A stretch of 50,765 nt of DNA from Burkholderiaceae bacterium 26. Its GTDB lineage: Bacteria > Pseudomonadota > Gammaproteobacteria > Burkholderiales > Burkholderiaceae. The DNA lies in NCBI GenBank assembly GCA_000955795.1, contig JYOB01000014.1, positions 275,747-326,511 on the forward strand, in the 5' to 3' direction. The notes under the pieces are model-generated. The model searched no databases, was not told the origin of the DNA, and saw only the letters and a list, made by a program, of their open reading frames with translations. Positions 34,683-43,847 of the stretch are shown one piece after another. The number at the start of each line of letters is the position of its first letter. Positions within the stretch are counted from its first letter, which is position 1. The position numbers were made by a program, and so were the translations under genes.

Positions 34683-36134
34683 TTACGCTGCGGCGGGCGC
34701 ACTCGTCCGCCGCAGCCAAACCGTCACCGCCAGCCCGGCGCCGCCCGGCCCGGGCGCCAGCGCAATCTGACCGCCCATGCGATCCACGATCTGACGCACG
34801 ATCGCCAGACCCAGGCCGCTGCCCTGGGTCTGCGTGCCTTCCAGACGCGTGAAGCGCTCGAACACGCGTGTGTACGCCTCGGGCGGAATGCCGGGGCCGT
34901 TGTCGGTCACGGTCAGCATGGCCCAACCGTAGTCCGCCGACACTTGCACCGTCACGCGGCCGCCTTCCTGCGTGTAACGCACGGCATTGTCGACCAGGTT
35001 GAAGAGCAGAGCGGCGATCAGCGTGCGGTTGCCCGACGTCCACACGGGCTGCTCGGCAGGCTCGATCCCCAGATCGATCCGACGGCCATCGGCCAGCAAC
35101 GCAAGGTCTTCCAGCACGGTACGCGCCACCTGCGAGAGGTCGACCGCCTCGCTCGTCGCGGCCGATGCTTCGGCCTGAGACAGCAGCAGCAAGTCGTTGA
35201 TGAGATCCGCCAGGTTGCGTGTGCTGGTTCGCGCGGCCTTCAGGACTTCGTGCAGCGCAGCATCTGCGTTGGTTTGCGCCGCTACCTGCATCTGCGTATC
35301 GAGAATCGCCAGTGGCGTGCGCATCTGGTGCGCAGCGTCGGCAATGAAGCGCTTCTGCGTGAGGGCGTTGTCGGCAATGCGCTGCAGGTATTGGTTGAAC
35401 GCCCCGGCAATCGGCTGCAGCTCGTGCTGCAAGCCAGCGGGATCTAGCGGCGCAAGGTCGGTAGGCGCGCGTGCCGACACATTGCCGGCCAATCGCAAGA
35501 TCGGCCGCAGCTCCAGCGTCAGGCCGATGAGGATCATCGCCAGCGCCAGCCCCACCAGCGCGAGCTGGCGCACGGTGCCAGGCCACCACAGCTGGCGGAT
35601 CATCGCGTCACGACCGTTCATGGTTTGCGCGACGCGCGTGACGACGCGCTCGGTGCGGCCGGCGTCGTACATGGTGCGCACCACTGCGGCCACGTGCACG
35701 GGCTGGCCTTCCACGGTATCGGTGTAGGTGCCGGCATCGGCCAGGCCCGCCGCGTCAAATGCGGGGCGCGTGCCAAAGTCGAGCCGCCCGGCCAGCAGGC
35801 GCCCGTGCTCGGTGCTGACTTGGTACGCCACCTGGTCGCGCACCGGTGTTTCCGGCGCGGCAAACACGGCCAGCGCGGCCGGCGGCACCGACACACGCAG
35901 GCGGCCGTCATCCCATTCGATCTGGCCGCTGATCATCTGTGCGGCCGTGTCGAGCGCATGGAAGTGCACGAGATCGGCGTTATGGCGTGCGGCGGCCAAG
36001 TCGAGCCAGCCATCGGCCGCCACATAGACGACCAGCGGCAATGCCAGCCACAACACCAGCCGCGCACGCAGGCTGCGCGCCCGCGTCGGGGCGGACTGCG
36101 CTGGCGCTTGGTCAGGACTGCGCGGTGGAGGCAT
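34683..36134 (-). CDS. Sensor histidine kinase, TctE-like
   Basis: A 483-residue inner-membrane kinase. Helix 1 is at about 25-45, a periplasmic sensor follows (QIEWDDGRLRVSVPPAALAV is typical of TctE/DUF3404-like sensors), helix 2 at about 195-212, HAMP, then the H-box AAHQMRTPLA with His269. N box NLVDNAVRYT, G1 DNGPGIP and G2 GSGLGLAI are present. Its start overlaps the regulator's last 23 bases. TctDE systems control tricarboxylate uptake; here the neighbouring binding protein is of a different class, so the signal may differ. Confidence 0.9.
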   Translation of the reverse strand: MPPPRSPDQAPAQSAPTRARSLRARLVLWLALPLVVYVAADGWLDLAAARHNADLVHFHALDTAAQMISGQIEWDDGRLRVSVPPAALAVFAAPETPVRDQVAYQVSTEHGRLLAGRLDFGTRPAFDAAGLADAGTYTDTVEGQPVHVAAVVRTMYDAGRTERVVTRVAQTMNGRDAMIRQLWWPGTVRQLALVGLALAMILIGLTLELRPILRLAGNVSARAPTDLAPLDPAGLQHELQPIAGAFNQYLQRIADNALTQKRFIADAAHQMRTPLAILDTQMQVAAQTNADAALHEVLKAARTSTRNLADLINDLLLLSQAEASAATSEAVDLSQVARTVLEDLALLADGRRIDLGIEPAEQPVWTSGNRTLIAALLFNLVDNAVRYTQEGGRVTVQVSADYGWAMLTVTDNGPGIPPEAYTRVFERFTRLEGTQTQGSGLGLAIVRQIVDRMGGQIALAPGPGGAGLAVTVWLRRTSAPAAA

Positions 36135-36792
36135 CGCGCAGCAGGTAACCGAGGCCGCGCAGCGTGACGATGGTGGCGGCGGAATGCTCCAGCTTCTTGC
36201 GCAGGCGGTGGATGTAGATCTCGATGGCCTCGGGGCTGGCTTCGTCGTCCATCCCGAACACGCCGTTCACCAGCGCCGGTTTGGACACCGTGCGCCCGAG
36301 CTTCAGCATCAGGATTTCAAGCACGGTGTGCTCACGTGCTGGCAGCACCAGCGGCTGCCCGGCAAGGTTGAAGGTGCGGCTGCCGGTGTGGTAAGTCAGG
36401 TCGCCACATTGCAGTTCGACGGACTGATCAGGCGCGCTGCGCCGCACCAGCACCTGGATGCGCGCAATCAGCTCGCGAATCTCGAACGGCTTGACGAGGT
36501 AGTCATCGGCGCCGGCGCCCAGGCAGGCAACCTTGTCGTCGATCCCGCCGCTGGCCGTGAGAATCAGCACCGGCACCGGGTTGCGCCGGCCGCGCAAACG
36601 TTGCAATACACCTTGCCCTGACAACGTGGGCAATTGCAGGTCGAGCAGCACCACATCGTAGTGTTGCGTAAGCAACAGCGTGTCGGCGGATTCGCCATCG
36701 GTGGCGTGATCCACGGTGAAATGGGCGCGGCGCAGGGCTTCAGAGAGCCAGTGCGCCAGCGGGGCGTTGTCTTCGATCAGGAGCAGCTTCAT
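36112..36792 (-). CDS. OmpR-family response regulator, TctD-like
   Basis: A 226-residue regulator with receiver Asp51 (LLDLQLPT), KPFE at about 101, and a winged helix ending TLRGLGYLLRDA. EASPEAIEIYIHRLRKKLE is typical of the TctD/QseB branch. It precedes the kinase in one operon (23-bp overlap) and is divergent from an ABC-type binding protein 147 bp away, its likely target. The gap (36793-36939) holds no striking dyad. Confidence 0.9.
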   Translation of the reverse strand: MKLLLIEDNAPLAHWLSEALRRAHFTVDHATDGESADTLLLTQHYDVVLLDLQLPTLSGQGVLQRLRGRRNPVPVLILTASGGIDDKVACLGAGADDYLVKPFEIRELIARIQVLVRRSAPDQSVELQCGDLTYHTGSRTFNLAGQPLVLPAREHTVLEILMLKLGRTVSKPALVNGVFGMDDEASPEAIEIYIHRLRKKLEHSAATIVTLRGLGYLLRDASTAQS

Positions 36793-36939
36793 GCGAAAAC
36801 AGCGCGTCCGAAAAATGAAAGCTATTTGTGGGTTGCCGCTTCCTAGAATGGTGGCGGCTGCCTACGCGCGCCGGAGGCGTCATTCACCAGATCCGGACCG
36901 CGCGATACTGATATCTACAAAAGAGCCGGAGACAACTCA

Positions 36940-37989
36940 ATGGGTGTTTTTACCTGCAGGAGCGCTCGCGCACGCGGCGTCCGGGGCTGGGTCACGCCGT
37001 GGCTCGCTGCCCTTCTGGCCGTGGCAACTTCGCATGCCCTTGCACAAGACCCGGCGCACCTGACGCTCATGGTCAGCGGCACCGCCAAGATGATCTACCT
37101 GCCCGCTACGCTAGCGCAGCGCCTGGGCTATTTCCGTGACGAAGGGCTCGATGTGGAACTGGTCTCGCAGCCCGCCGGCGTCGATGCGGAGAGCGAACTG
37201 CTCACCGGCTTTGCGCAAGGCGTGGTCGGCTTTTATGACCACACCATCGACCTGCAGGCCAAGGGCAAGGAAGTACGCGCCATTGTCGTATTCAGTCAGG
37301 TGCCGGGCGAGGCGGAAGTCGTGTCGACACGGTTACCGGCGACGGTGCAGTCCATGCGTGACCTGCGCGGCCGCACGCTGGGCGTGACGGGGCTGGGCGC
37401 ATCCACCAGCTTTCTCACGCGTTACCTGATGACGCAGCAGGGGCTGTCGGCCGGCGACTACACCATGCTGCCGGTCGGTGCCGAACGCAGCTTCGTCACC
37501 GCGCTGCGCGGCGGCCGCATCGATGCCGGCATGACCACCGACCCGACGGTCTCACGCCTCGTGCACAGCGGCGAAGCCCGCGTGCTGCTCGACCTGCGCA
37601 CGCTGGAGAGCACGCGTGCCGCGCTGGGCGGTTCGTATCCGGCCGCGTGTCTGTACTTGCAGACCGAATGGCTGGAAGCGCATCCGGACGTCGCCGCCAA
37701 ACTGGCCCGCGCATTCGTGCACACCCTGCGCTACATGCGCACGCACGGTGCTGAAGACATTGCCGCCCGCATGCCGCCTGAATTCCGGCGCGATCATCCA
37801 GAGCTGTACACAAAAGCGCTTGCCGCCGCGTTGCCCACTTTCAGCACCGACGGACGCATGCCGGACGACGGCCCACCCACCGTCCTGCGCGTCCTCGCCG
37901 CCAGCAATGCCAACGCGCGCGACAAGCACATCGACCTCTCGCGCACCTACACCAACAAGTTTGTCGATCAGGTGCGCGAGCGCCGCTAG
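36940..37989 (+). CDS. NMT1/SsuA-like ABC transporter substrate-binding protein
   Basis: A 349-residue periplasmic binding protein. The signal peptide covers about residues 1-35 (basic N-terminus, then VTPWLAALLAVATSHALA-Q). The mature domain has the SsuA/THI5 layout: KMIYLPATLAQRLGYFRDEGL, FYDHTIDLQAKGKEVRAIV, LGVTGLGASTSFLTRYL, and RIDAGMTTDPTV. Ligands of this class are sulfonates, nitrate, pyrimidines or other small organics. GGAGA precedes the ATG. No permease or ATPase follows, so it must share a transporter or act as a signal receptor for the divergent two-component system. Confidence 0.87.
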   Translation: MGVFTCRSARARGVRGWVTPWLAALLAVATSHALAQDPAHLTLMVSGTAKMIYLPATLAQRLGYFRDEGLDVELVSQPAGVDAESELLTGFAQGVVGFYDHTIDLQAKGKEVRAIVVFSQVPGEAEVVSTRLPATVQSMRDLRGRTLGVTGLGASTSFLTRYLMTQQGLSAGDYTMLPVGAERSFVTALRGGRIDAGMTTDPTVSRLVHSGEARVLLDLRTLESTRAALGGSYPAACLYLQTEWLEAHPDVAAKLARAFVHTLRYMRTHGAEDIAARMPPEFRRDHPELYTKALAAALPTFSTDGRMPDDGPPTVLRVLAASNANARDKHIDLSRTYTNKFVDQVRERR

Positions 37990-38007
37990 CTCAAACCAAA
38001 CACTCGC

Positions 38008-39135
38008 TTAGAAGCGCGTGCGCATACCGACACCAAACTCCGTCTGGCTGTTGTGGCCGTTGGTGCCGCCCACGATGTACTGATCCTTGAGCTTCATGTA
38101 GTCCGCCGCCACGTAGAACTCCGTGCGCTTGGACACGTGGTAGAACACCGAGCCGTACAGCGTGTTCTTGCGGCCGCTGCCCGCTGCGGTGGCGCCCACC
38201 ACGCTGGCGTACGCATTGAGCGTGTTGCCATCTGCGCTGAAGGCAGCGTTGTCAGCCTTCATGATCTGGTAGCCGATTTCATAGTCGAACGCGCCTTGCG
38301 GAGCGATCTTCAGCGACAGCGTGTAGGCGTCGTCCTTGCGATTGCCCAGCGCGGCTGGCTGCTCGCCGGTGTAGTGGAAGTAACCGGCGTTGACACGGAA
38401 CATACCCATGATCACGTTGCCGCCCAGCGAGTACGAACGGTCCATGAAGCCGCCCACCTTGGCCTGTTGCGCGAAGCCTGCCAGATGGAAGTTGTCGCCG
38501 TTGTAGCCCAGTGCGAGCGACTCGGTGGTGCCTTGCGTGAACTGGCCCGGCACTTCGCCAAACTGATAGCCCAGGGCCGTCAGGAAGCGGCCGCCCCACA
38601 TCTTCTTCCACACCACGCCGTTGTTCATGCGCGTGCCGGTGGCGCTGCCTGCGTAGAAGATCAGCTGCTTGAAGTTGTTGGTGTTGGTGTAGCCACCTTC
38701 TTCCAGACCGACTTTCTCGCTGGTGTACGGGTCGCCGTAGATGGCAGAGATATCGCGCGCAATCGCGTTCTGGCGGCCGAAGGTCAGCTTGCCCAGCGAT
38801 TGGCTCGACAGGCCCACCCAGGCGTCACGATTGAACAGCACGCCCGGGGTGTCCATGTTGCCGGTCGGCGTTTCGTATTCCGATTCCAGTTTGAAGATGG
38901 CCGACGTGCCGCCGCCCAAGTCTTCCTTGCCGGTCAGGCCCCAGCGGCTGCCCGAGAACCAGGGAATCTGGAAGCCGGTGGTGCGCGCGCCTGAAGCGTT
39001 GGTGTTGTTGACGGTGCTGATGGTGGTGTCGATCAGGCCGTAGAGCGTCACGTTCGACTGGGCATGAGCGGCGCCGGTGGCCAGCGTGGCCGCTGCGGCT
39101 GCAGTTGCCGCAAGGGCAAACTTGATGCGGGACAT
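38008..39135 (-). CDS. General trimeric porin (betaproteobacterial OmpC-like)
   Basis: A 375-residue outer-membrane beta-barrel. Signal peptide SRIKFALAATAAAAATLATG with cleavage at AHA-Q (residue 25/26). The mature start QSNVTLYGLIDTTIS and the final aromatic F (GVGMRTRF) are diagnostic of the porin family. GGAGA before ATG 39135 decides the start; the frame is open 153 bases further upstream without support. It converges on the binding-protein gene with 18 bp between stops. The 290-bp gap upstream (39136-39426) shows no gene. Confidence 0.93.
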   Translation of the reverse strand: MSRIKFALAATAAAAATLATGAAHAQSNVTLYGLIDTTISTVNNTNASGARTTGFQIPWFSGSRWGLTGKEDLGGGTSAIFKLESEYETPTGNMDTPGVLFNRDAWVGLSSQSLGKLTFGRQNAIARDISAIYGDPYTSEKVGLEEGGYTNTNNFKQLIFYAGSATGTRMNNGVVWKKMWGGRFLTALGYQFGEVPGQFTQGTTESLALGYNGDNFHLAGFAQQAKVGGFMDRSYSLGGNVIMGMFRVNAGYFHYTGEQPAALGNRKDDAYTLSLKIAPQGAFDYEIGYQIMKADNAAFSADGNTLNAYASVVGATAAGSGRKNTLYGSVFYHVSKRTEFYVAADYMKLKDQYIVGGTNGHNSQTEFGVGMRTRF

Positions 39136-39426
39136 TGAAGTCTCCTTCCTTTGTGGGTGATGGTGTCCGGTCGTGATGCCGGCTTCGGGAAACGCGCAAC
39201 GGCAGTGGGTCAGACCGCCCGATGCAATCGCTGGGCGAGCGTAGAAGGGGGCACCTTTCTGGAGCCTTTCGCGTCGGTGTGCGCGCAACGCTAGGGTCTA
39301 CCCGCATTGGGACGTGCGCAGAGGCGGGGGTTGTTGCGTCGTCCAGTGCAACGCATTGCAGCCCTGGCAATCGGGCTCGCGGTAGAGTGTCGAGTCACCT
39401 CACCTCAACGCCACCAGACTCCTCCC

Positions 39427-39861
39427 ATGCATCCGTCCCAAATGACCGGCCTGCAATTGCTGCAGGCCATGTCGCACGGCGATCTGCCACGCGCATCCAT
39501 CAGCGAGACCATCCCGATGACGATGGACCTCATCGAAGCGGGCACGGTGCACTTCGGTGCCCGAGCCGACAAACGCCACCTCAATCCGCTGGGCGGTGTG
39601 CATGGCGGCTTTGCGGCGACGGTGCTCGACTCCGTGACGGGCTGCGCCGTGCATTCGATGCTCGAAGCCGGCGTCGGCTACGGCACGGTCGATTTGAACG
39701 TAAAGATGGTGAAGGCAGTGCCGGTGGACACGCCACTGGTGGCCGTTGGACGCGTGCTGCATGTCTCGCGCACGATCGGCGTGTCGGAGGGCACGCTCAA
39801 AACGCAGGACGGCACATTGCTGGCGCACGCCACGGCAACGTGTGTCATCCGTCGTCCGTAA
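39427..39861 (+). CDS. PaaI-family hot-dog thioesterase
   Basis: A 144-residue hot-dog thioesterase. [20 protein letters not shown] contains the active-site Asn/Gly-His-Gly pattern and the Asp of [15 protein letters not shown] is also typical. It hydrolyses aromatic or medium-chain acyl-CoA. No clear Shine-Dalgarno is visible for ATG 39427 or the in-frame ATG at 39442. The isochorismatase-like gene follows 23 bp later, so they may be co-transcribed. Confidence 0.87.
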   Translation: MHPSQMTGLQLLQAMSHGDLPRASISETIPMTMDLIEAGTVHFGARADKRHLNPLGGVHGGFAATVLDSVTGCAVHSMLEAGVGYGTVDLNVKMVKAVPVDTPLVAVGRVLHVSRTIGVSEGTLKTQDGTLLAHATATCVIRRP

Positions 39862-39884
39862 CCCCGATTCGTCTGGAGCATTTG

Positions 39885-40484
39885 ATGCCTGAACCGCTGC
39901 AAACCCTGTCTGCCTTGTCTGCGAAAACCACCGCGCTGGTGTTGATCGACCTGCAACGCGGCATCCTGCCGTTTGCCCAGGGGCCGCACTCGGCAGATCA
40001 GGTATTGGGCGCGTCTGCCAGGCTCGCCAAGCGCTTTCGCGAGCTGGGTGCACCCGTGGTGCTGGTGCGCGTGGGGTGGGCGCCAGACTACGCCGATGCG
40101 CCGCGCCAGCCTGTCGACCGCCCCGCGCCCACACAGCCCGGTGGCCTGCCGCCGCAATGGTGGGAACAACCCGCCGAGCTGGAAGTGGCGCCCACCGACA
40201 TCCAGATCACCAAGCGCCAGTGGGGCGCGTTCTACGGTACCGAACTCGATCTGCAATTGCGCCGTCGCGGCATCGCCACCATCGTGCTGGGCGGCATCTC
40301 GACGCACGTGGGGGTGGAATCGACCGCGCGTGCCGCGTGGGAGCACGGCTACGCGCTGGTGCTGGCCGAAGACGCGATGAGTTCGAACGATGCGGCGATG
40401 CATCGATCCTCGGTGGAAAACGTGTTCCCGCGACTGGGCCGCGTGCGCGATACCGACACGATCCTCGCGGCGCTGACGGCCTGA
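39885..40484 (+). CDS. Isochorismatase-like hydrolase lacking the catalytic cysteine
   Basis: A 199-residue cysteine-hydrolase-superfamily protein. Asp22 (LVLIDLQRG) and Lys110 (ITKRQWGAF) of the catalytic triad are present, but the nucleophile position in [17 protein letters not shown] is Gly143, where nicotinamidase-type members have Cys. The same loss is found in true isochorismatases and YwoC-like proteins, so a non-covalent vinyl-ether hydrolysis or another reaction is likely. TGGAG precedes ATG 39885. Confidence 0.87.
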   Translation: MPEPLQTLSALSAKTTALVLIDLQRGILPFAQGPHSADQVLGASARLAKRFRELGAPVVLVRVGWAPDYADAPRQPVDRPAPTQPGGLPPQWWEQPAELEVAPTDIQITKRQWGAFYGTELDLQLRRRGIATIVLGGISTHVGVESTARAAWEHGYALVLAEDAMSSNDAAMHRSSVENVFPRLGRVRDTDTILAALTA

Positions 40485-40488
40485 ACGT

Positions 40489-41343
40489 TCAGGCGCCGTC
40501 CTCGACCGGCACGTACAGCACCATACGCAGGCGCGGGTCTTCCATCACCGGCAGGCCAATGTAGTCGTAGCGGACGACCTTGCCGGCAGGCGTGCGGATC
40601 AGCTTGTGCTCCGCGCGCTGGGCGCGCACCTCGTGCTGCCGCCACCAGGTATCGAACTCGCGGCTGCTCGTGCGCAGCCGGTCGACCAACGCGACGAGCA
40701 CCGGGTCGTCTGCGTGCGGGTCGTACACCGCGCGAAACTTCGCCAGCATGCGCCGCGCCTCGTTCTCCCACTCGACAAAACGCTCGCGCGCATTGGCGTA
40801 CAAAAACATGTAGACCAGCGAGTTGCGGTCTTCCGGCGGCATCGTGCCGAAATCCATGAAGAGCTGCGAGGTCGCCTCGTTCCAGCACAGCAGCTCGGTG
40901 CGGTAGCTACGCACGTGGGCGGGCAAGACCATGCCGGCGACGGCCCGGCGCAAGACATCGGGCACCGCTTCGGCCGCCGAACGCCCGGGGGTCCCAACTC
41001 CGGGCCCCGTGAAAACCGATTCGGCACGCGCCAGGCCGCGCATGTGCGCCCGTTCATCTGAAGACAGCTTCAACGCACGCCCGATCGCCTCGATGGTCGC
41101 CACGGAAGGCCGCACGTCGCGCCCCTGCTCGATGCGCACATACCAGTCGATGCTGATGTTGGCGAGCTGTGCGACTTCTTCCCGGCGCAGGCCGGCGGTG
41201 CGGCGGCGCCCGCTGCCCTCGGGCAGCCCCACGTCCTGCGGGCGCAGGTGGCTGCGGCGGCTGCGCAGGAACTCGCCCAGCTCGTTACGGGGCGCAGCAG
41301 GGAAGGAGGCAAGGTCGGCGGTGAAATCGTCCATGAGGGGCAT
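40489..41343 (-). CDS. XRE/MmyB-like helix-turn-helix regulator
   Basis: A 284-residue regulator. The N-terminal helix-turn-helix (about 15-80: LGEFLRSRRSHLRPQDVGL, then RRRTAGLRREEVAQLANIS and WYVRIEQGRDVRPS) and the C-terminal ligand-binding domain with NARERFVEWENEARRML are typical of MmyB-like regulators common next to MFS exporters. It is divergent from the DHA2 exporter, its likely target. Two starts are possible (41343 or 41334), neither with a good ribosome site. Its stop converges with the previous gene inside a perfect 16-bp palindrome (40479-40494). Confidence 0.88.
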   Translation of the reverse strand: MPLMDDFTADLASFPAAPRNELGEFLRSRRSHLRPQDVGLPEGSGRRRTAGLRREEVAQLANISIDWYVRIEQGRDVRPSVATIEAIGRALKLSSDERAHMRGLARAESVFTGPGVGTPGRSAAEAVPDVLRRAVAGMVLPAHVRSYRTELLCWNEATSQLFMDFGTMPPEDRNSLVYMFLYANARERFVEWENEARRMLAKFRAVYDPHADDPVLVALVDRLRTSSREFDTWWRQHEVRAQRAEHKLIRTPAGKVVRYDYIGLPVMEDPRLRMVLYVPVEDGA

Positions 41344-41380
41344 TACACACGACAGCGCGTGAAGGTGGGAGGGACAACCC

Positions 41381-41399
41381 AATCCTAGGTTAATCCTAG
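41381..41399. promoter_or_regulatory. Candidate operator: AATCCTAG direct repeat
   Basis: AATCCTAG at 41381-41388 and again at 41392-41399, spaced 11 bp (one helical turn), within the 116-bp gap between the MmyB-like regulator and the exporter. The first copy continues into the CCTAGG palindrome. It is the most conspicuous pattern in the gap. Confidence 0.5.
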
Positions 41400-41459
41400 C
41401 TCTGCATCGAATCGGCTCACGCACCTACGCTGCGCTCATCCCTCTTTCCGGAGCCGATC

Positions 41460-42926
41460 GTGACTCACATTTCTTCTGCTTCTTCAGTATCGGAACCTCG
41501 CCGCTGGCTCGCCTTCGGTGTGATGGTGACGGCGCAATTCATGTTCATCGTCGACGCGTTCATCGCGAATGTGGCGATCCCGAGCATCCGCACAAGCCTG
41601 CACGCCACGCCCGCGCAACTGGAGGCGGTGCTGGCGGTGTACCAGCTTGGCTACGCGATTCTGCTCATCACGGGCGGCCGTCTGGGTGATCTGTTCGGGC
41701 GCAGGCGCGTGTTCCTGCTGGGCCTCGTCGCCTTTACCGCCACCTCGGCCGGTTGCGGGCTGGCGGGTAGCGCGGCAGCGCTCATTGCATGGCGTTTCGC
41801 GCAGGGCCTGTCGGCCGCGATGATGGTGCCGCAGGTGCTGGCGAGCGTGCAGGCGCTCTTTGCCGGCACCGAGCGTGACCGCGCGCTGTCGATCTTCGGC
41901 CTGGTGATGGGCACCGGCGGCGCGGCCGGGCTGCTGGTGGGCGGCGCACTCACCAGCGCCGACATCGCCGGGCTGGGCTGGCGCGCGGCCTTCCTGATCA
42001 ACGTGCCGGTCGGGTTGGCTGCCGCGCTGCTGGGCTGGCGCTGGATTCCGCACCCGAGCGCCAACGCAGCGAAGGTGCATCTCGATACCGCCGGCGTGGC
42101 GTGGATGGCCGTGAGCGTGGCGGCCGTGCTGGTGCCGCTGCTGTTCGGCCGCGAACTGCACTGGCCGGTGTGGGCCCTTGTGCTGCTTGTCGTAGGCGTA
42201 CTCGGCATGGCCACGTTCCAGCAGCTTGAAGCCCGGGTCGACCGCGCTGGCGGTACGCCGCTGCTGCCGCCCACCTTGCTGCAGCATCGCGCCTTCATGA
42301 CGGGCCTGACGGCGTCTGCGCTGCACTACATCGGGATGATGGCGTTCTTCCTGGTGCTGACGCTGTATCTGCAGAACGGGCGGCAGCTTTCCGCGGTGCG
42401 CATGGGAGCCGCCATCCTGCCGCTGGCCATCACGTTTTTGATCACGTCGCGAGTGGCCAATGCGCTGGTACGGCGCTATGGCGTTCGCGCCCTGCTGGCA
42501 GGCCTCGGCCTGATGGCGCTGGGCCTGCTGGTGCTGCTGTCGGGTTTCGGGACGGAGTGGGCGCACCCTGCCACGCCGAGCATGATGCGCATCGGCATTG
42601 CCGTGGCGCTGTACGGAGCGGGGCAAGGCTTGGTCGTCGTCCCGCTGATCGGCTTGGTGCTGACGGGTGTAGCGCGTACGCAGGCAGGCGCGGCAGCGGG
42701 GCTGCTGATTACCGCACAGCAACTGGCAGGCGCACTGGGCGTCGCCTGCATCGGCGGGTTGTATTTCACCTTTGCCGCTGCCGGCGGCGCCAACGGCATG
42801 GCGCACGGCACGATGGCGGGCTGCATCGCCATGCTGGCAGCGCTCGGTGCAGCGGCCGTCGGCTTTGCGCGGCTGGGTGCACAGCAGCGGCAACTGGCCG
42901 CGGCTGGCGCGGCAAGCCCGGCCTGA
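41460..42926 (+). CDS. MFS drug exporter, DHA2 (EmrB/QacA) family
   Basis: A 488-residue, 14-helix exporter. Helix 1 MVTAQFMFIVDAFIANVAIP carries the DHA2 D-x-x-I-x-NVA motif; GGRLGDLFGRRRVFLLGL is loop 2-3; GRGTGGAAGLLVGG-like motif C (GLVMGTGGAAGLLVGGALT) marks an antiporter. It pumps small organic compounds out using protons. The start is a GTG with GGAG upstream. Divergent from an MmyB-like regulator. Confidence 0.9.
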   Translation: MTHISSASSVSEPRRWLAFGVMVTAQFMFIVDAFIANVAIPSIRTSLHATPAQLEAVLAVYQLGYAILLITGGRLGDLFGRRRVFLLGLVAFTATSAGCGLAGSAAALIAWRFAQGLSAAMMVPQVLASVQALFAGTERDRALSIFGLVMGTGGAAGLLVGGALTSADIAGLGWRAAFLINVPVGLAAALLGWRWIPHPSANAAKVHLDTAGVAWMAVSVAAVLVPLLFGRELHWPVWALVLLVVGVLGMATFQQLEARVDRAGGTPLLPPTLLQHRAFMTGLTASALHYIGMMAFFLVLTLYLQNGRQLSAVRMGAAILPLAITFLITSRVANALVRRYGVRALLAGLGLMALGLLVLLSGFGTEWAHPATPSMMRIGIAVALYGAGQGLVVVPLIGLVLTGVARTQAGAAAGLLITAQQLAGALGVACIGGLYFTFAAAGGANGMAHGTMAGCIAMLAALGAAAVGFARLGAQQRQLAAAGAASPA

Positions 42927-43057
42927 GCAGCCCCGCATCAATCGCACCATTCGATACTCGGACGCGCGACACAAGCGCGCCCGTGTGCATTGATCGGCCC
43001 CAACGGAGGTTCCAAACTCCCGCGCGATGCGCTTGGCATCGTTCCTCTTCTTTCCTC

Positions 43058-43837
43058 ATGGCCACTGTGTCCCACCTTCGCGCCGCGGCTTCGACCACGT
43101 CCGCTGCACCATCCCTGGCGCGCCGCATCGTCGCGGAGGGGCTCGGTACGGCCTTGTTGATTGCGGTGGTAATCGGCACCGGCATCCACGCAAGCCGGCT
43201 CTCCGGCGGCGATGCCACGTGGACGCTGCTGGCGCAATCGCTGGCCGGTGGCGCCGGCTTGCTGGCGTTGCTGACGGTGTTCGCGCCGGTGTCGGGTGCG
43301 CACCTGAACCCGGCGGTCACCCTGTCGGCGTTGCTGCGGGGCGGTCTGCGTGGGCATGAAGCGCTGGCCTATCTGGCTGCACAGGCCGTGGGCGCCACGC
43401 TGGGTGTGGCCGCCGCGCACGTCATGTTTGGCATGCCGGCATGGGCGCCGGGCACGCATGCCGCCACCGGCCTCGCACTGTGGTGGAGCGAAGCACTGGC
43501 AACGTTCGGGCTGATCGGCGTGGGCGTCGCATGCGGGCGTCACGCGCCGAAGCAATTGCCGTTCGTGGTGGCCGCCTATATCGCTGCGGGGTATTGGTTC
43601 ACGTCGTCGTCATCGCTGGCCAACCCGGCGTTGGCCTTTGCCTGCGCACTGACCGACGGCCCCTCCGGCATCCGCCCCGGCGATGTCCCGGGCTACATGC
43701 TGGCGCAACTCGCCGGCGCGCTACTGGCAACGCCGTTGTTCAGTTGGCTGATGGGCGTGGAAGCCGCACCCGCGCAGGCATCCGGCGCCGCCATCGCGCC
43801 GGCTCAAGCCGTGCCGATGCACCGCCAGGCAAGCTGA
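43058..43837 (+). CDS. Aquaporin/MIP-family channel
   Basis: A 259-residue channel with six membrane helices and the two NPA half-helices: HLNPAVT in the first half and LANPALAFAC in the second, the latter with the family's Asn-Pro-Ala intact. EGLGTALLIAVVIGTGIHAS is helix 1. It passes water or small neutral solutes. No Shine-Dalgarno precedes the ATG (TTTCCTC), so the start could be slightly downstream. The 131 bp before it are featureless. Confidence 0.88.
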   Translation: MATVSHLRAAASTTSAAPSLARRIVAEGLGTALLIAVVIGTGIHASRLSGGDATWTLLAQSLAGGAGLLALLTVFAPVSGAHLNPAVTLSALLRGGLRGHEALAYLAAQAVGATLGVAAAHVMFGMPAWAPGTHAATGLALWWSEALATFGLIGVGVACGRHAPKQLPFVVAAYIAAGYWFTSSSSLANPALAFACALTDGPSGIRPGDVPGYMLAQLAGALLATPLFSWLMGVEAAPAQASGAAIAPAQAVPMHRQAS

Positions 43838-43847
43838 GGGTGGGCGC

